Shown here one piece after another: positions 53,103 through 62,921 of a stretch of 64,000 nt of DNA (position 1 is the stretch's first letter; the number at the start of each line of letters is the position of its first letter). This stretch comes from Vallitalea sp. Its GTDB lineage: Bacteria > Bacillota > Clostridia > Lachnospirales > Vallitaleaceae. The stretch lies in contig NZ_JAOARO010000094.1 of NCBI RefSeq assembly GCF_025211055.1, positions 62,001 through 126,000 of the forward strand, given 5' to 3'. The notes beneath the pieces were generated by a model. The model did not search any database, had not been told where the DNA came from, and saw only the letters and a list, made by a program, of their open reading frames with translations. Both the position numbers and the translations under genes were made by a program.

Positions 53103-53226
53103 GATAATGATAGTAGGTAAAGAAAGATATATTTAAGTGATAATGGTAGTCTGTAAGAAAGGAATAGTTAGATAATAACGGTAGTATGTAAGAAAGATAT
53201 AGTTAGATGACAACGGTAGTATGTTA
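53103..53226 (+). repeat. Imperfect tandem repeat, about four units of 32-36 bp
   Basis: Units start near 53103, 53139, 53171 and 53206; each has GATAATGGTAGT or a close variant followed by ATGTAAGAAAG. The array runs directly into the hairpin element at 53226. No frame through it is credible. Confidence 0.65.
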
Positions 53227-53328
53227 GAACCATATATAATGATAATCACCTGTTACATTTGTTTCTATTATCTGATTGGAATGTAGCAACAACCTGTAAA
53301 AGGCGTTCTTATCATTATATATGGTTCT
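53226..53328 (-). repeat. Conserved-loop hairpin element, copy B (reverse orientation)
   Basis: A 20-bp perfect stem (53226-53245 with 53309-53328) encloses 63 bases. On the minus strand the loop begins GAACG and contains GTTGTTG, AATCAGATAA and ACAAATGTAACA, all in the same order as in 15875-15938. The arms differ from copy A at positions that change on both sides and preserve pairing. Confidence 0.85.
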
Positions 53329-53430
53329 TTATATGTTGTGCCACTATGGATAAAGTGAAAAACATAACTTTGGTGGTGGCTAAGAGGAATTATATTTATT
53401 TAATCTGCTAATATCATGGAAAAATTTTGT

Positions 53431-53470
53431 GCAAACATATGTTTGCATTTTTTTTGTGATATGGTATAAT
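53431..53470 (+). promoter_or_regulatory. SOS-box-like operator and promoter of uvrBA
   Basis: GCAAACATATGTTTGC (53431-53446) is a perfect 16-bp palindrome close to the Firmicute LexA/DinR box (GAAC-N4-GTTC class, with A for G). It overlaps a -35 TTTGCA (53442-53447), with a 17-base spacer and TATAAT at 53465-53470. The position and gene fit SOS control of nucleotide excision repair. Confidence 0.7.
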
Positions 53471-53646
53471 AATTAAGACTAAAATAATGATTGTTTATAT
53501 ACATATATATTATGTTTTTGATAATTAGTATAAGATGGTAATTATTTTATTTTACTTATAATATTAGCTTAATAAGATTGAATTAATTATCTATAAAGCC
53601 TGTGATAATTGATTTGATGTGCAAATAATGAGATAGAGGTGATAAT

Positions 53647-55635
53647 ATGGCAAAATTTGAAATTCAATCAAAATTTAATCCTACAGGAGATCAACCTCAA
53701 GCTATTAAAAAATTGGCTAAGGGATTCCAAGATGGTAATAAATTTGAGACTTTACTAGGGGTCACAGGTTCAGGGAAAACATTCACTATGGCGCATATTA
53801 TAAAAGAATTAAAAAAGCCAACTTTGATTATGGCGCATAATAAAACATTAGCAGCCCAGCTGTATAGTGAATTCAAAGAGTTTTTCCCAAATAATGCTGT
53901 TGAATACTTTGTAAGTTATTATGATTATTATCAACCAGAAGCATATGTCCCTCATACAGATACTTTTATAGAAAAAGACTCATCAATTAATGAAGAAATA
54001 GATAAACTAAGACACTCCGCTACAGCATCTTTAGCAGAGAGAGACGATGTTATTATTGTAGCCAGTGTATCATGTATATATGGACTTGGTAGTCCGATAG
54101 ATTATAAGAATATGGTACTTTCCTTAAGACCTGGTATGACAAAAGATAGAGATGAGATATTGAGGAAACTAGTAGATATTCAATATATGAGAAATGATAT
54201 GAACTTTGTCAGAGGTACTTTTAGAGTTAGAGGAGATGTTATTGAAATATTCCCTGCCGCTTCTTCTGATAGAGCAGTTAGAATTGAATTATTTGGAGAT
54301 GAAATAGATAGGATAACAGAAATTAATGTTATCACTGGTGAAATACTAGGTTATATGGAACATATAGCCATATTTCCTGCGTCTCATTATGTAATTGAGA
54401 CAGATAAAATAGAAAGAGCTATATACTCTATAGAGAAAGAAAGAACAGAAGTAGTTAAGTCATTTAGAGAAAAAGACAAGTTATTAGAAGCCCAAAGAAT
54501 TGCCCAAAGAACTAATTATGATGTGGAAATGATAAGGGAAACAGGATTCTGTTCAGGTATAGAAAACTACTCAAGGCATTTAACTGGTTTACCACCAGGG
54601 GCTCCTCCACATACTCTTTTTGATTATTTTCCTGATGACTTTTTACTTATTATAGATGAATCTCATATGACGGTTCCACAAGTAAGAGGTATGTATGCAG
54701 GTGACCAGTCCAGAAAATCAACTTTGGTAGAATATGGATTTAGATTACCTTCAGCTAAAGATAATAGACCTCTTAATTTTCAAGAATTTGAAAGTAAACT
54801 TAATCAAGTATTATTTGTTTCAGCAACGCCAGGACCATATGAATATGATCATAAGCAATTAATGGCAGAACAGATAATTAGACCTACTGGTCTGTTAGAC
54901 CCTAAGATAGAAGTTAAACCAGTAAAAGGTCAAATAGATGATTTAATATCCAATGTTAGTAGAGAAATTGAAAATAAAAATAAAGTATTAATTACAACAT
55001 TGACAAAAAGAATGGCTGAGGACTTAACTGATTATATGAAAGAATCAGGTATACGTGTTAGGTACTTACACTCAGATATAGATACTCTTGAAAGAATAGA
55101 GATAGTACGTGATCTTAGAATGGATGTTTTTGATGTTCTTATAGGTATTAACTTGCTTAGAGAAGGATTAGATATACCGGAGATTACTTTAGTAGCTATA
55201 CTTGACGCAGATAAAGAAGGTTTTCTACGTTCTGAAACTGCATTGATTCAGACAGTAGGACGTGCTGCAAGAAATGTTGAAGGTAAAGTTATTATGTATG
55301 CAGATATTATTACTGATAGTATGAATAGAGCTATTAGTGAAACTAATAGAAGAAGAAGTATTCAAGAACAGTACAATAAAGAACATAATATAATACCTAA
55401 GACCATTAATAAACCTGTAAGAGATATTATTCGTATAACTCAGGTTGCAGAATCCGAAGCAACTTATGAATTAACAAAAGATCCTGAATCTATGAGTAAA
55501 GAAGAATTAGAAGTAAAAATACTGAAATGTTCAAAAGATATGAAACAAGCTGCTATGGATCTACAATTTGAAAGAGCTGCACAGTTAAGAGATGAATTAT
55601 ATGAATTAAAAAAACAATTAAATACATTGAATTAA
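53647..55635 (+). CDS. uvrB: Excinuclease ABC subunit B
   Basis: The 662-residue protein is a complete UvrB. Walker A GVTGSGKT is near 38-45, the damage-wedging hairpin region [11 protein letters not shown] near 92-102, helicase motif II IIDESH near 336, motif [11 protein letters not shown] near 538-546, and the C-terminal UVR motif ([19 protein letters not shown]) near 635-653, which contacts UvrC. It verifies lesions handed over by UvrA. GAGGTG precedes the ATG. Its promoter carries an SOS-box-like site. uvrA follows 114 bases later; uvrC is not in the window. Confidence 0.97.
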   Translation: MAKFEIQSKFNPTGDQPQAIKKLAKGFQDGNKFETLLGVTGSGKTFTMAHIIKELKKPTLIMAHNKTLAAQLYSEFKEFFPNNAVEYFVSYYDYYQPEAYVPHTDTFIEKDSSINEEIDKLRHSATASLAERDDVIIVASVSCIYGLGSPIDYKNMVLSLRPGMTKDRDEILRKLVDIQYMRNDMNFVRGTFRVRGDVIEIFPAASSDRAVRIELFGDEIDRITEINVITGEILGYMEHIAIFPASHYVIETDKIERAIYSIEKERTEVVKSFREKDKLLEAQRIAQRTNYDVEMIRETGFCSGIENYSRHLTGLPPGAPPHTLFDYFPDDFLLIIDESHMTVPQVRGMYAGDQSRKSTLVEYGFRLPSAKDNRPLNFQEFESKLNQVLFVSATPGPYEYDHKQLMAEQIIRPTGLLDPKIEVKPVKGQIDDLISNVSREIENKNKVLITTLTKRMAEDLTDYMKESGIRVRYLHSDIDTLERIEIVRDLRMDVFDVLIGINLLREGLDIPEITLVAILDADKEGFLRSETALIQTVGRAARNVEGKVIMYADIITDSMNRAISETNRRRSIQEQYNKEHNIIPKTINKPVRDIIRITQVAESEATYELTKDPESMSKEELEVKILKCSKDMKQAAMDLQFERAAQLRDELYELKKQLNTLN

Positions 55636-55658
55636 ACTTTACTCATATTTAATTCAAT

Positions 55659-55697
55659 TTCAGCTTACCCACTTCAATATTCTATACAGGTAAGCTG
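55659..55697 (+). repeat. Intact copy of the CCACTTCAATATT hairpin repeat
   Basis: CAGCTTACC pairs perfectly with GGTAAGCTG around a 20-base loop containing CACTTCAATATT. The loop and right arm recur at 17608-17633. It lies between uvrB and uvrA without a T-tract, so cotranscription remains possible. Confidence 0.6.
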
Positions 55698-55749
55698 ATT
55701 AAAAGCTTTGCAGAATAAAAGTATCATCATAAATTATAAGAGGTGGCGT

Positions 55750-58581
55750 ATGGGAAAAGATGTAATCACCATAAAAGGTGCAAGAGAACATAATTTAAAA
55801 AATGTAGACTTAACTATACCAAGAGATAAATTTGTTGTATTTACTGGACTTAGTGGTTCAGGGAAATCTTCCTTAGCATTTGATACAATATATGCTGAGG
55901 GGCAAAGAAGATATGTAGAATCATTATCTGCCTATGCAAGACAGTTTTTGGGTCAAATGGAAAAACCAGATGTAGATAACATAGAAGGTCTATCACCTGC
56001 TATATCAATAGATCAAAAGACTACAAGCAGGAATCCAAGATCTACAGTAGGAACAGTTACAGAGATATATGATTATTTAAGGTTGCTATATGCTAGAGTA
56101 GGAATACCTCATTGTCCAAAGTGTGGAAAAGTTATCAATAGACAAACAGTTGACCAAATGGTAGATGTAATAATGAAATTGACAGAAAGAACTAAGATAA
56201 TGATAATGGCTCCAGTAGTCAGAGGTAGAAAAGGTCAACATATCAAACTTCTAGATCAAGCTAAGAAAAGTGGATATGTAAGAGCTAAGATAGATGGCAA
56301 CATGTATGAATTATCAGAAGAAATATTATTGGAAAAAAATAAAAAGCATACTATAGAAATAGTAATAGATAGACTGATAGTAAGAGAAGGAATAGAAAAA
56401 AGACTGACTGACTCTATTGAAACAGTCATGAAATTGACTGGTGGATTATTAGTTATTGATGTCATTGATGGACAACCAATGTCATTCAGTCAAAACTTTT
56501 CGTGTCCAGACTGTAATATAAGTATAGATGAGATTGAACCAAGACTATTTTCATTCAATAATCCTTTCGGGGCTTGTCCTGAATGTCATGGTTTAGGTTT
56601 CAAAATGAAATTTGATCCTGAATTAATTATTCCTAACCCAAAACTAAGTATAGTTGATGGAGCTATTGTTGCTCCAGGATGGGCTTCGGCTTCTAATGAG
56701 GAAAGCTATGTAAGAAGAATGTTTGAAGCTCTAGGGAAAAAATATAAGTTCAAGATTACTACACCATTTGAAAAATATTCTGAAGAAGTAAAAGATATTA
56801 TCATGTATGGTACCAAAGGCGAAAAATTCATAGTCAAGTACAAATCAGATAAAGGTATGGGACAATATGAAACTGTATTTGAAGGATTGGTTCAAAGTCT
56901 CCAGCGTAGATACAAAGAGACAACATCTGATTATATGAAGCAAGAATATGAATCATTTATGACTAATACCCCATGTAGTGTTTGTAATTGTGCAAGATTG
57001 AATCCTATAGCATTAGCAGTTACGCTTGGAGGTAAAAATATATCACAGGTAACAGAGATGTCAATAAGAGATATCAAAGATTTCTTTGATAATATACAAT
57101 TAACTGATAAGCAACTTATAATTGGGGAACAGATTCTAAAAGAAGTTAATGCTAGAATAGGATTCCTAGTGAATGTAGGTCTTGATTATCTATCACTATC
57201 TCGTTCAGCTGGTACATTATCAGGTGGGGAAGCTCAGAGAATCAGATTAGCTACACAAATAGGGTCAGGATTAGTAGGTGTGGTATATATATTGGATGAA
57301 CCTAGCATAGGATTGCATCAGAGAGATAATGAAAAATTACTGCATACATTAAAAAGACTAAAAAAACTAGGAAACACTTTAATTGTAGTGGAACATGACG
57401 AAGAAACTATGTTTGAAGCAGATTATATAGTAGATATTGGTCCAAGAGCAGGAGAGCATGGTGGTGAAATTGTTGCTGAAGGTACAGCAGAAGAAATTAT
57501 GAAGATTGAGGACTCAATAACTGGTGCATATCTAAGTGGAAGAAAAAAGGTAGAAGTGCCACAAATTAGAAGAGCTACTAATGGAAAATGGATTAATATA
57601 AAAGGTGCTTCACAGAATAATTTAAAGAATATTAATATAGATATTCCTCTTGGGATTTTTACTTGTGTTACAGGAGTTTCAGGTTCTGGTAAAAGCTCTT
57701 TCGTAAATGAAATATTATATAAGAGACTAGCTAGAGACTTGAACAGAGCAAAGATGAAACCAGGTAAACATAAGAATATGTTAGGATTAGAACATCTAGA
57801 TAAAGTAATAGCTATAGATCAATCGCCTATTGGTAGAACGCCTAGGTCTAACCCTGCTACTTATACAGGAGTTTTTGACCATATTAGAGATATATTTGCA
57901 AGTACAGCTGAAGCAAAAATGAGAGGATATCAAAAAGGAAGATTTAGTTTTAATGTAAAAGGTGGCCGTTGTGAAGCCTGTAAAGGTGATGGTATAATCA
58001 AGATAGAGATGCATTTTTTACCAGATGTTTATGTACCATGTGAAGTGTGTCATGGTAAGAGATATAATAGAGAAACATTAGAAGTTAAATATAAAGGTAA
58101 AAATATATCAGAAGTCTTGAATATGACAGTTGAAGAAGCTCTTGCCTTCTTTGAAAATATACCTAGAATCAAGAAAAAGCTTCAAACACTTTATGATGTT
58201 GGATTATCATATATTAGATTAGGACAACCATCAACCACATTATCAGGAGGAGAAGCACAGAGGGTTAAACTGGCTACTGAATTAAGTAAAAGGAGTACAG
58301 GTAAAACCATGTATATACTTGATGAACCAACAACTGGTCTACATTTTGAAGATGTTAATAAATTAATTAAAATATTACAACGTTTAGTTGATGGAGGAAA
58401 TTCAGTTCTTGTAATTGAACATAACCTAGATGTTATAAAAACAGCAGACTATATTATAGATTTAGGACCAGAAGGTGGCGACAAAGGTGGTTTGGTTATA
58501 GCAGAAGGAACACCTGAAAAAGTAGTAAAGTGTAAAAAGTCCTATACTGGAAAATTCCTAAAGAAAGTTTTAAATAAATAA
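55750..58581 (+). CDS. uvrA: Excinuclease ABC subunit A
   Basis: The 943-residue protein has two ABC ATPase halves: Walker [15 protein letters not shown] near 34-47 and [14 protein letters not shown] near 641-654; signatures [18 protein letters not shown] near 490-507 and [18 protein letters not shown] near 832-849; and four-cysteine zinc modules (CPKC near 120, CPDC near 252, CPEC near 277, CEAC/CEVC near 740-763). It scans DNA for lesions and loads UvrB. ATG 55750 follows AGAGGTGG and matches the family N-terminus [18 protein letters not shown]; an earlier ATG would add 14 atypical residues. Confidence 0.97.
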   Translation: MGKDVITIKGAREHNLKNVDLTIPRDKFVVFTGLSGSGKSSLAFDTIYAEGQRRYVESLSAYARQFLGQMEKPDVDNIEGLSPAISIDQKTTSRNPRSTVGTVTEIYDYLRLLYARVGIPHCPKCGKVINRQTVDQMVDVIMKLTERTKIMIMAPVVRGRKGQHIKLLDQAKKSGYVRAKIDGNMYELSEEILLEKNKKHTIEIVIDRLIVREGIEKRLTDSIETVMKLTGGLLVIDVIDGQPMSFSQNFSCPDCNISIDEIEPRLFSFNNPFGACPECHGLGFKMKFDPELIIPNPKLSIVDGAIVAPGWASASNEESYVRRMFEALGKKYKFKITTPFEKYSEEVKDIIMYGTKGEKFIVKYKSDKGMGQYETVFEGLVQSLQRRYKETTSDYMKQEYESFMTNTPCSVCNCARLNPIALAVTLGGKNISQVTEMSIRDIKDFFDNIQLTDKQLIIGEQILKEVNARIGFLVNVGLDYLSLSRSAGTLSGGEAQRIRLATQIGSGLVGVVYILDEPSIGLHQRDNEKLLHTLKRLKKLGNTLIVVEHDEETMFEADYIVDIGPRAGEHGGEIVAEGTAEEIMKIEDSITGAYLSGRKKVEVPQIRRATNGKWINIKGASQNNLKNINIDIPLGIFTCVTGVSGSGKSSFVNEILYKRLARDLNRAKMKPGKHKNMLGLEHLDKVIAIDQSPIGRTPRSNPATYTGVFDHIRDIFASTAEAKMRGYQKGRFSFNVKGGRCEACKGDGIIKIEMHFLPDVYVPCEVCHGKRYNRETLEVKYKGKNISEVLNMTVEEALAFFENIPRIKKKLQTLYDVGLSYIRLGQPSTTLSGGEAQRVKLATELSKRSTGKTMYILDEPTTGLHFEDVNKLIKILQRLVDGGNSVLVIEHNLDVIKTADYIIDLGPEGGDKGGLVIAEGTPEKVVKCKKSYTGKFLKKVLNK

Positions 58582-58589
58582 TATAATAC

Positions 58590-58643
58590 AACCGTTAATA
58601 ATATAAACTATTATAATTAATATATTATTAGCGGTTTTTATTT
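58590..58643 (+). terminator. Intrinsic terminator after uvrA
   Basis: A 16-bp stem with one G-U pair (58590-58605 with 58621-58636) is followed by TTTTTATTTTA. Confidence 0.9.
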
Positions 58644-58905
58644 TACGTAATGTAAGTAAAACCATTAAAATTAAACAATTGAGTATAACAAGGTTAATAA
58701 GCTAAAGAAAACTGATTATTTGACTTAAATTAATAAGATTAATTTTACTTAATCATATATGATGTTAATTTTAAAAATAATTATTTCACAATATTTAATA
58801 TAAAAAAGTAAAAAAATAATATTCTTAATGAAAAAAACAATATTGAGCAAGTAAAAGAACTAATTTTAGATGGAAGTAATTTACTTAATATATTACGTTT
58901 TTTTG

Positions 58906-58999
58906 TTGAAAAACTCTATTTTCATGGTATAATAAAAAGTGTTATAAAAGCAATAGTAGAATATAGTTTCTTTACATTTATTTCTATTTTTGTTATAAT
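58906..58999 (+). promoter_or_regulatory. Two candidate promoters of the PHP gene
   Basis: TTGAAA (58906-58911), 16 bases, TATAAT (58928-58933); and TTTACA (58971-58976), 17 bases, TATAAT (58994-58999). The second is nearer and stronger. The 58650-58900 part of the gap shows only AT-rich sequence. Confidence 0.6.
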
Positions 59000-59070
59000 A
59001 ACAGGGATGTGTGTTTGTCGAAATTGATAAAATATTAACAAAAAATATAGACTATATATGGAGCGAATTT

Positions 59071-59778
59071 ATGAAATTATACTATGATTTTCATATTCAT
59101 ACAGCTCTTTCGCCTTGCGGAGAAGATAGCATGACACCTAATAACATTGTGAACATGTCTTTGATTAATGAATTAGATGCCATAGCTATAACTGACCATA
59201 ATTCTGCAGAAAATGTCGAAGCAGTAATGAAAGTAGCTAAGGGGAAAGATATTATTGTTGTTCCAGGAATTGAGATAGAAACAAAAGAAGAAATACATGT
59301 AGTAGGATTATTCACTAACATTGATAGTGTATACAATGTTCAAAGAAAATTATATAGTAAATTACCCTATATTAATAATAAATCTACTGTCTTTGGACAT
59401 CAGTATGTTTTGGATGAGAATGATGACATTATAAAAGAACTGGACAAACTTCTACTAGCATCTGTGGCAATGTCATTAAATGAAGTTATAGATTTGATAC
59501 ATGATAACAATGGGATAGCAATACCTGCTCACATTGATAGGCCTAGTTATAGTATATTAGCTAATATAGGATTTATACCAGACGACTTGAATACTTCTAT
59601 ACTCGAGATTTCGAGATTTTCTAACTTAGAAACTTATAGACAAAAATACAAAGACTATCATATTATACAATCTTCAGATGCTCATGAATTAGGGTATATT
59701 GGAATTAAAAAAAATTCATTAGAAGTTAATGAAAAAAATATAGAATCAATATTTAACGCACTAAAACAACATGAATAG
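59071..59778 (+). CDS. PHP-domain metal-dependent phosphoesterase
   Basis: The 235-residue protein has the PHP motifs in order: YDFHIHTALSPCG near 4-16, AITDHNS near 39-45, PGIEIET near 65-71, the H of VFGHQYV near 111, PAHIDRPSYS near 153-162 and QSSDAHELG near 202-210. It should be a cytoplasmic metal-dependent phosphoesterase (nucleotide or sugar phosphate). Similar genes often sit beside hydrogenase or NuoE-like genes in Clostridia, so it may be linked with the operon starting at 60161, but an own promoter and terminator suggest separate transcription. ATG 59071 follows GGAGCG and gives the compact family start. Confidence 0.82.
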   Translation: MKLYYDFHIHTALSPCGEDSMTPNNIVNMSLINELDAIAITDHNSAENVEAVMKVAKGKDIIVVPGIEIETKEEIHVVGLFTNIDSVYNVQRKLYSKLPYINNKSTVFGHQYVLDENDDIIKELDKLLLASVAMSLNEVIDLIHDNNGIAIPAHIDRPSYSILANIGFIPDDLNTSILEISRFSNLETYRQKYKDYHIIQSSDAHELGYIGIKKNSLEVNEKNIESIFNALKQHE

Positions 59779-59787
59779 ATAAGAAAA

Positions 59788-59824
59788 TAATTTGAACTAA
59801 TAATAACAATTCCAGTTCAATTTA
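59788..59824 (+). terminator. Hairpin after the PHP gene
   Basis: TTGAACT (59792-59798) pairs with AGTTCAA (59814-59820), extended by TAA/TTA across one mismatch. The remaining 59825-60160 gap is very AT-rich; no confident promoter or RNA is seen before the GGAGG at 60149. Confidence 0.5.
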
Positions 59825-60160
59825 TATATATTAATGTGTTGGATTGATGTATTTTCTAATGTTATTAATTAAACACACTATTGCATATTTAAACATGAGA
59901 ATTTTAATAGACTTTCTTTTTTAAGTTTATTATGCATTATACTTTATTGAATAAGGTTAATTATCCTTATCCTTTTATTATCTAAACTGAAAAATACCTA
60001 ATTACTTGTAAAACTTGTAGAAAAAACATGATATATATGATTCAACCCCATAAAATGGTAATAATGTAGCTTTTCGTGTTAAATATATAACTTTGGTTTA
60101 TAATTAATAAATTAATATAATTTGTTAATCATTTACATTATATAATAAGGAGGTAAACAA

Positions 60161-60640
60161 ATGGCAGCTAATTCAGCATTAACAGATGAAAAGTTCCAAG
60201 AATTAGAGCAGTATATTGATGCAATGCCAACTACAAAGGGAGAACTAATACGTGTTTTACATAAAGCACAAGATATTTTTGGATATTTACCAGAAGAAGT
60301 TCAAAAATTTGTAGGAAAAAAATTAAAACTATCAACAGCAAAAGTATTTGGAGTAGTTACATTCTATTCTTATTTCACAATGATTCCAAAAGGTGAATTT
60401 AACATTTCAATATGTATGGGTACAGCTTGTTATGTTAGAGGTGCTGAAGATGTTTTGAATGAATTAAAAAAAGAATTAGATATTGAAGTTGGTGAAACAA
60501 CACCAGATGGTAAATTTTCACTACAATCACTCCGTTGTGTAGGGGCTTGTGGACTTGCTCCAGTTGTTATGGTTGAAGATAAAGTCTATGGTCGTGTTAC
60601 ACCAGATATGGTCAAGGATATTCTTGCAGAATACAAATAA
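60161..60640 (+). CDS. hydC: Electron-bifurcating hydrogenase subunit HydC (NuoE-like)
   Basis: The 159-residue protein is a NuoE/24-kDa-type thioredoxin-like ferredoxin. Cys85, Cys90, Cys126 and Cys130 (CMGTAC and CVGAC) ligate one [2Fe-2S] cluster. LHKAQDIFGYLPEEVQKF near 33-50 and FGVVTFYSYF near 63-72 are family marks. In bifurcating [FeFe]-hydrogenases it relays electrons within HydABC in the cytoplasm. AAGGAGG lies 7 bases before the ATG. It starts a tight four-gene operon with gaps of 22-43 bases; CGT codons hint at high expression. Confidence 0.92.
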   Translation: MAANSALTDEKFQELEQYIDAMPTTKGELIRVLHKAQDIFGYLPEEVQKFVGKKLKLSTAKVFGVVTFYSYFTMIPKGEFNISICMGTACYVRGAEDVLNELKKELDIEVGETTPDGKFSLQSLRCVGACGLAPVVMVEDKVYGRVTPDMVKDILAEYK

Positions 60641-60666
60641 TTGTATTTTAAAAAGGAGGAAAAAAA

Positions 60667-61062
60667 ATGGCAAAGATTAAATCTTTTGATGAACTTAAAA
60701 AAATCAAGGATAAAGTAAGATCAAATGTAGAATTAAGAGAAAAAGGCGAGAACATTGATAATTTAATACAAATAAAGGTTGCTATGGCTACATGTGGTAT
60801 TGCATCTGGTGCTAGAGAAGTAATGAATTTTCTAATTGATGAATTAGCAAAAGAAGGCATTAACAACGTAGTTGTAACACAAACCGGTTGTATGGGATAT
60901 TGTTATGCAGAACCAACAATTGAATTAACTATGCCAAATAGTGAACCAGTTGTATATGGTGATGTAACAATAGAAAAAGCAAAAGAGGTTATTGAAAAAC
61001 ATATTAAAAAAGGCGAGTTAATTGATGGAATAATCCCTGTAACTCATAAAACTATTGAATAA
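60667..61062 (+). CDS. Small thioredoxin-like ferredoxin-domain protein of the hydrogenase operon
   Basis: The 131-residue protein resembles the N-terminal thioredoxin-like ferredoxin domain of HydB/NuoF. It has ATCGIASGAREVMNFLIDEL near 41-60 and TGCMGYCYAEPTIEL near 73-87. Only Cys43, Cys75 and Cys79 are present; the cysteine expected at position 38 is Ala, so a normal four-Cys [2Fe-2S] site is incomplete. Such proteins occur between hydC and hydB in many clostridial operons and may be structural or an alternative cluster carrier. AAGGAGG precedes the ATG. Confidence 0.85.
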   Translation: MAKIKSFDELKKIKDKVRSNVELREKGENIDNLIQIKVAMATCGIASGAREVMNFLIDELAKEGINNVVVTQTGCMGYCYAEPTIELTMPNSEPVVYGDVTIEKAKEVIEKHIKKGELIDGIIPVTHKTIE

Positions 61063-61084
61063 AAAAAGTTAGGAGGCTTAAAAG

Positions 61085-62878
61085 ATGTCTAACTATAAAA
61101 TGCACATATTAGTTTGCGGAGGTACTGGATGTATATCTGCAAAATCTGATGAAATAGTTGATAATCTAAAGGAACAACTAAAAATCAACAACATGGACAA
61201 CGAGGTTAAAGTACTAAAAACTGGTTGTTTTGGTTTCTGTGAAAAAGGTCCAGTTGTAAAAATATTACCAGATAATACATTCTATGTTCAAGTACAACCT
61301 GAAGATGCTGAAGAGATCGTAAAAGAGCATATAGTAAAAGGTAGAAAAGTAGGAAGATTATTATTTGAAGATCCTGAAACACAAGCAAAAGTTAGTGATT
61401 CTAAGAATATGGATTTCTATAAAAAGCAAATGCGTATTGCGCTTAGAAACTGTGGATTTATAGATCCAAGTAATATTGATGAATATATTGCACGTGATGG
61501 ATATCACGCTTTGGGTAAAGTATTAACTGAAATGACTCCTAGCGATGTAATTAATGTTGTTAAAGAGTCAGGACTTAGAGGCCGTGGAGGCGGAGGATTC
61601 CCTACAGGCTTAAAATGGGAATTTGCTAGTAAATATGAAGCAGATCAAAAATATGTAGTATGTAATGCTGATGAGGGAGACCCAGGTGCATTTATGGACC
61701 GTTCTATCTTAGAAGGTGATCCACACAGTATTGTTGAGGCTATGTCTATTTGTGGTTACTCAATTGGAGCAACTAAAGGTAAAGTTTATATTCGTGCAGA
61801 ATACCCACTTGCAATTAAGAGATTACAAAAAGCTATTGATGATGCAAGAGAAGCAGGATTATTAGGTACTGATATAATGGGTACTGGATTTGAATTTGAT
61901 ATTGAACTTACATATGGGGCGGGAGCATTCGTATGTGGTGAAGAAACAGCGCTTATACATTCTATGGAAGGTCAACGTGGAGAACCAACTACTAAACCAC
62001 CATTTCCAGCTGAATCAGGATACTGGGGCAAACCAACAAATGTTAATAATGTAGAAACATTTGCTAATATCCCTGTTATCATATTAAAAGGAGCAGATTG
62101 GTTTAATAAGATTGGTACAGAAAAATCAAAAGGAACAAAAGTATTTGCCTTAGCAGGTAAAATTAATAACGTTGGACTTATTGAAGTTCCTATGGGAACA
62201 ACTCTAAGAGAAGTAATATATGATATTGGTGGAGGAATTAAGAACGGTAAGAAATTCAAGGCTGTTCAAACAGGTGGACCATCAGGTGGATGTTTAACAG
62301 AAAAAGACTTAGATACACCTATTGATTTTGATAACTTAATTGCAAAAGGATCAATGATGGGTTCAGGTGGTATGATTGTTATGGACGAAGATAACTGTAT
62401 GCCAGCAGTAGCCAAATTCTATCTTGAATTTACTGAAGAAGAATCTTGTGGTAAATGTACACCTTGTCGTGTAGGTACTAAGCGTTTATCTGAATTATTA
62501 GAATTAATAACTTCTGGAAAAGGTACAATGGAGCATTTAGATGAGCTTAAGAGATTAAGCCGTGTAATTAAGGATACAGCTCTTTGTGGATTAGGACAAA
62601 CAGCACCTAACCCAGTATTATCTACATTGGAAGTATTCTGGGATGAGTATGTAGCTCATGTAAAAGATAAAGAATGCCCAGCAGGTAACTGTAAGGATTT
62701 ATTAAAATATTACATTCAAGAAGATAAATGTATTGGTTGTACAGCATGTTCAAGAGTCTGTCCAGTTGGTGCAATTTCAGGAACTGTTAAAAACCCACAT
62801 ACTATCGACCAAGATAAATGTATCAAATGTGGTGCTTGTATGGATAAGTGTAAATTCGGAGCGATAATTAAGAAATAA
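61085..62878 (+). CDS. hydB: Electron-bifurcating hydrogenase subunit HydB (NuoF-like)
   Basis: The 597-residue protein has three parts. An N-terminal [2Fe-2S] domain has Cys11, 16, 48 and 52. A NuoF core has GLRGRGGGGFPTGLKWEFA near 162-180 (FMN), GAGAFVCGEETALIHSMEG near 280-298 (NADH) and a [4Fe-4S] site in SCGKCTPCRVG near 456-466. A C-terminal two-[4Fe-4S] ferredoxin has CIGCTACSRVCPVG and CIKCGACMDKCKFG. It exchanges electrons with NAD(H) and, with HydA and HydC, couples ferredoxin and NADH oxidation to H2 production or the reverse. TTAGGAGG precedes the ATG. Confidence 0.95.
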   Translation: MSNYKMHILVCGGTGCISAKSDEIVDNLKEQLKINNMDNEVKVLKTGCFGFCEKGPVVKILPDNTFYVQVQPEDAEEIVKEHIVKGRKVGRLLFEDPETQAKVSDSKNMDFYKKQMRIALRNCGFIDPSNIDEYIARDGYHALGKVLTEMTPSDVINVVKESGLRGRGGGGFPTGLKWEFASKYEADQKYVVCNADEGDPGAFMDRSILEGDPHSIVEAMSICGYSIGATKGKVYIRAEYPLAIKRLQKAIDDAREAGLLGTDIMGTGFEFDIELTYGAGAFVCGEETALIHSMEGQRGEPTTKPPFPAESGYWGKPTNVNNVETFANIPVIILKGADWFNKIGTEKSKGTKVFALAGKINNVGLIEVPMGTTLREVIYDIGGGIKNGKKFKAVQTGGPSGGCLTEKDLDTPIDFDNLIAKGSMMGSGGMIVMDEDNCMPAVAKFYLEFTEEESCGKCTPCRVGTKRLSELLELITSGKGTMEHLDELKRLSRVIKDTALCGLGQTAPNPVLSTLEVFWDEYVAHVKDKECPAGNCKDLLKYYIQEDKCIGCTACSRVCPVGAISGTVKNPHTIDQDKCIKCGACMDKCKFGAIIKK

Positions 62879-62921
62879 ATAAAAGTGAATTCTTTAGAAT
62901 CTAGAAAAGGAGTGTAACCTA

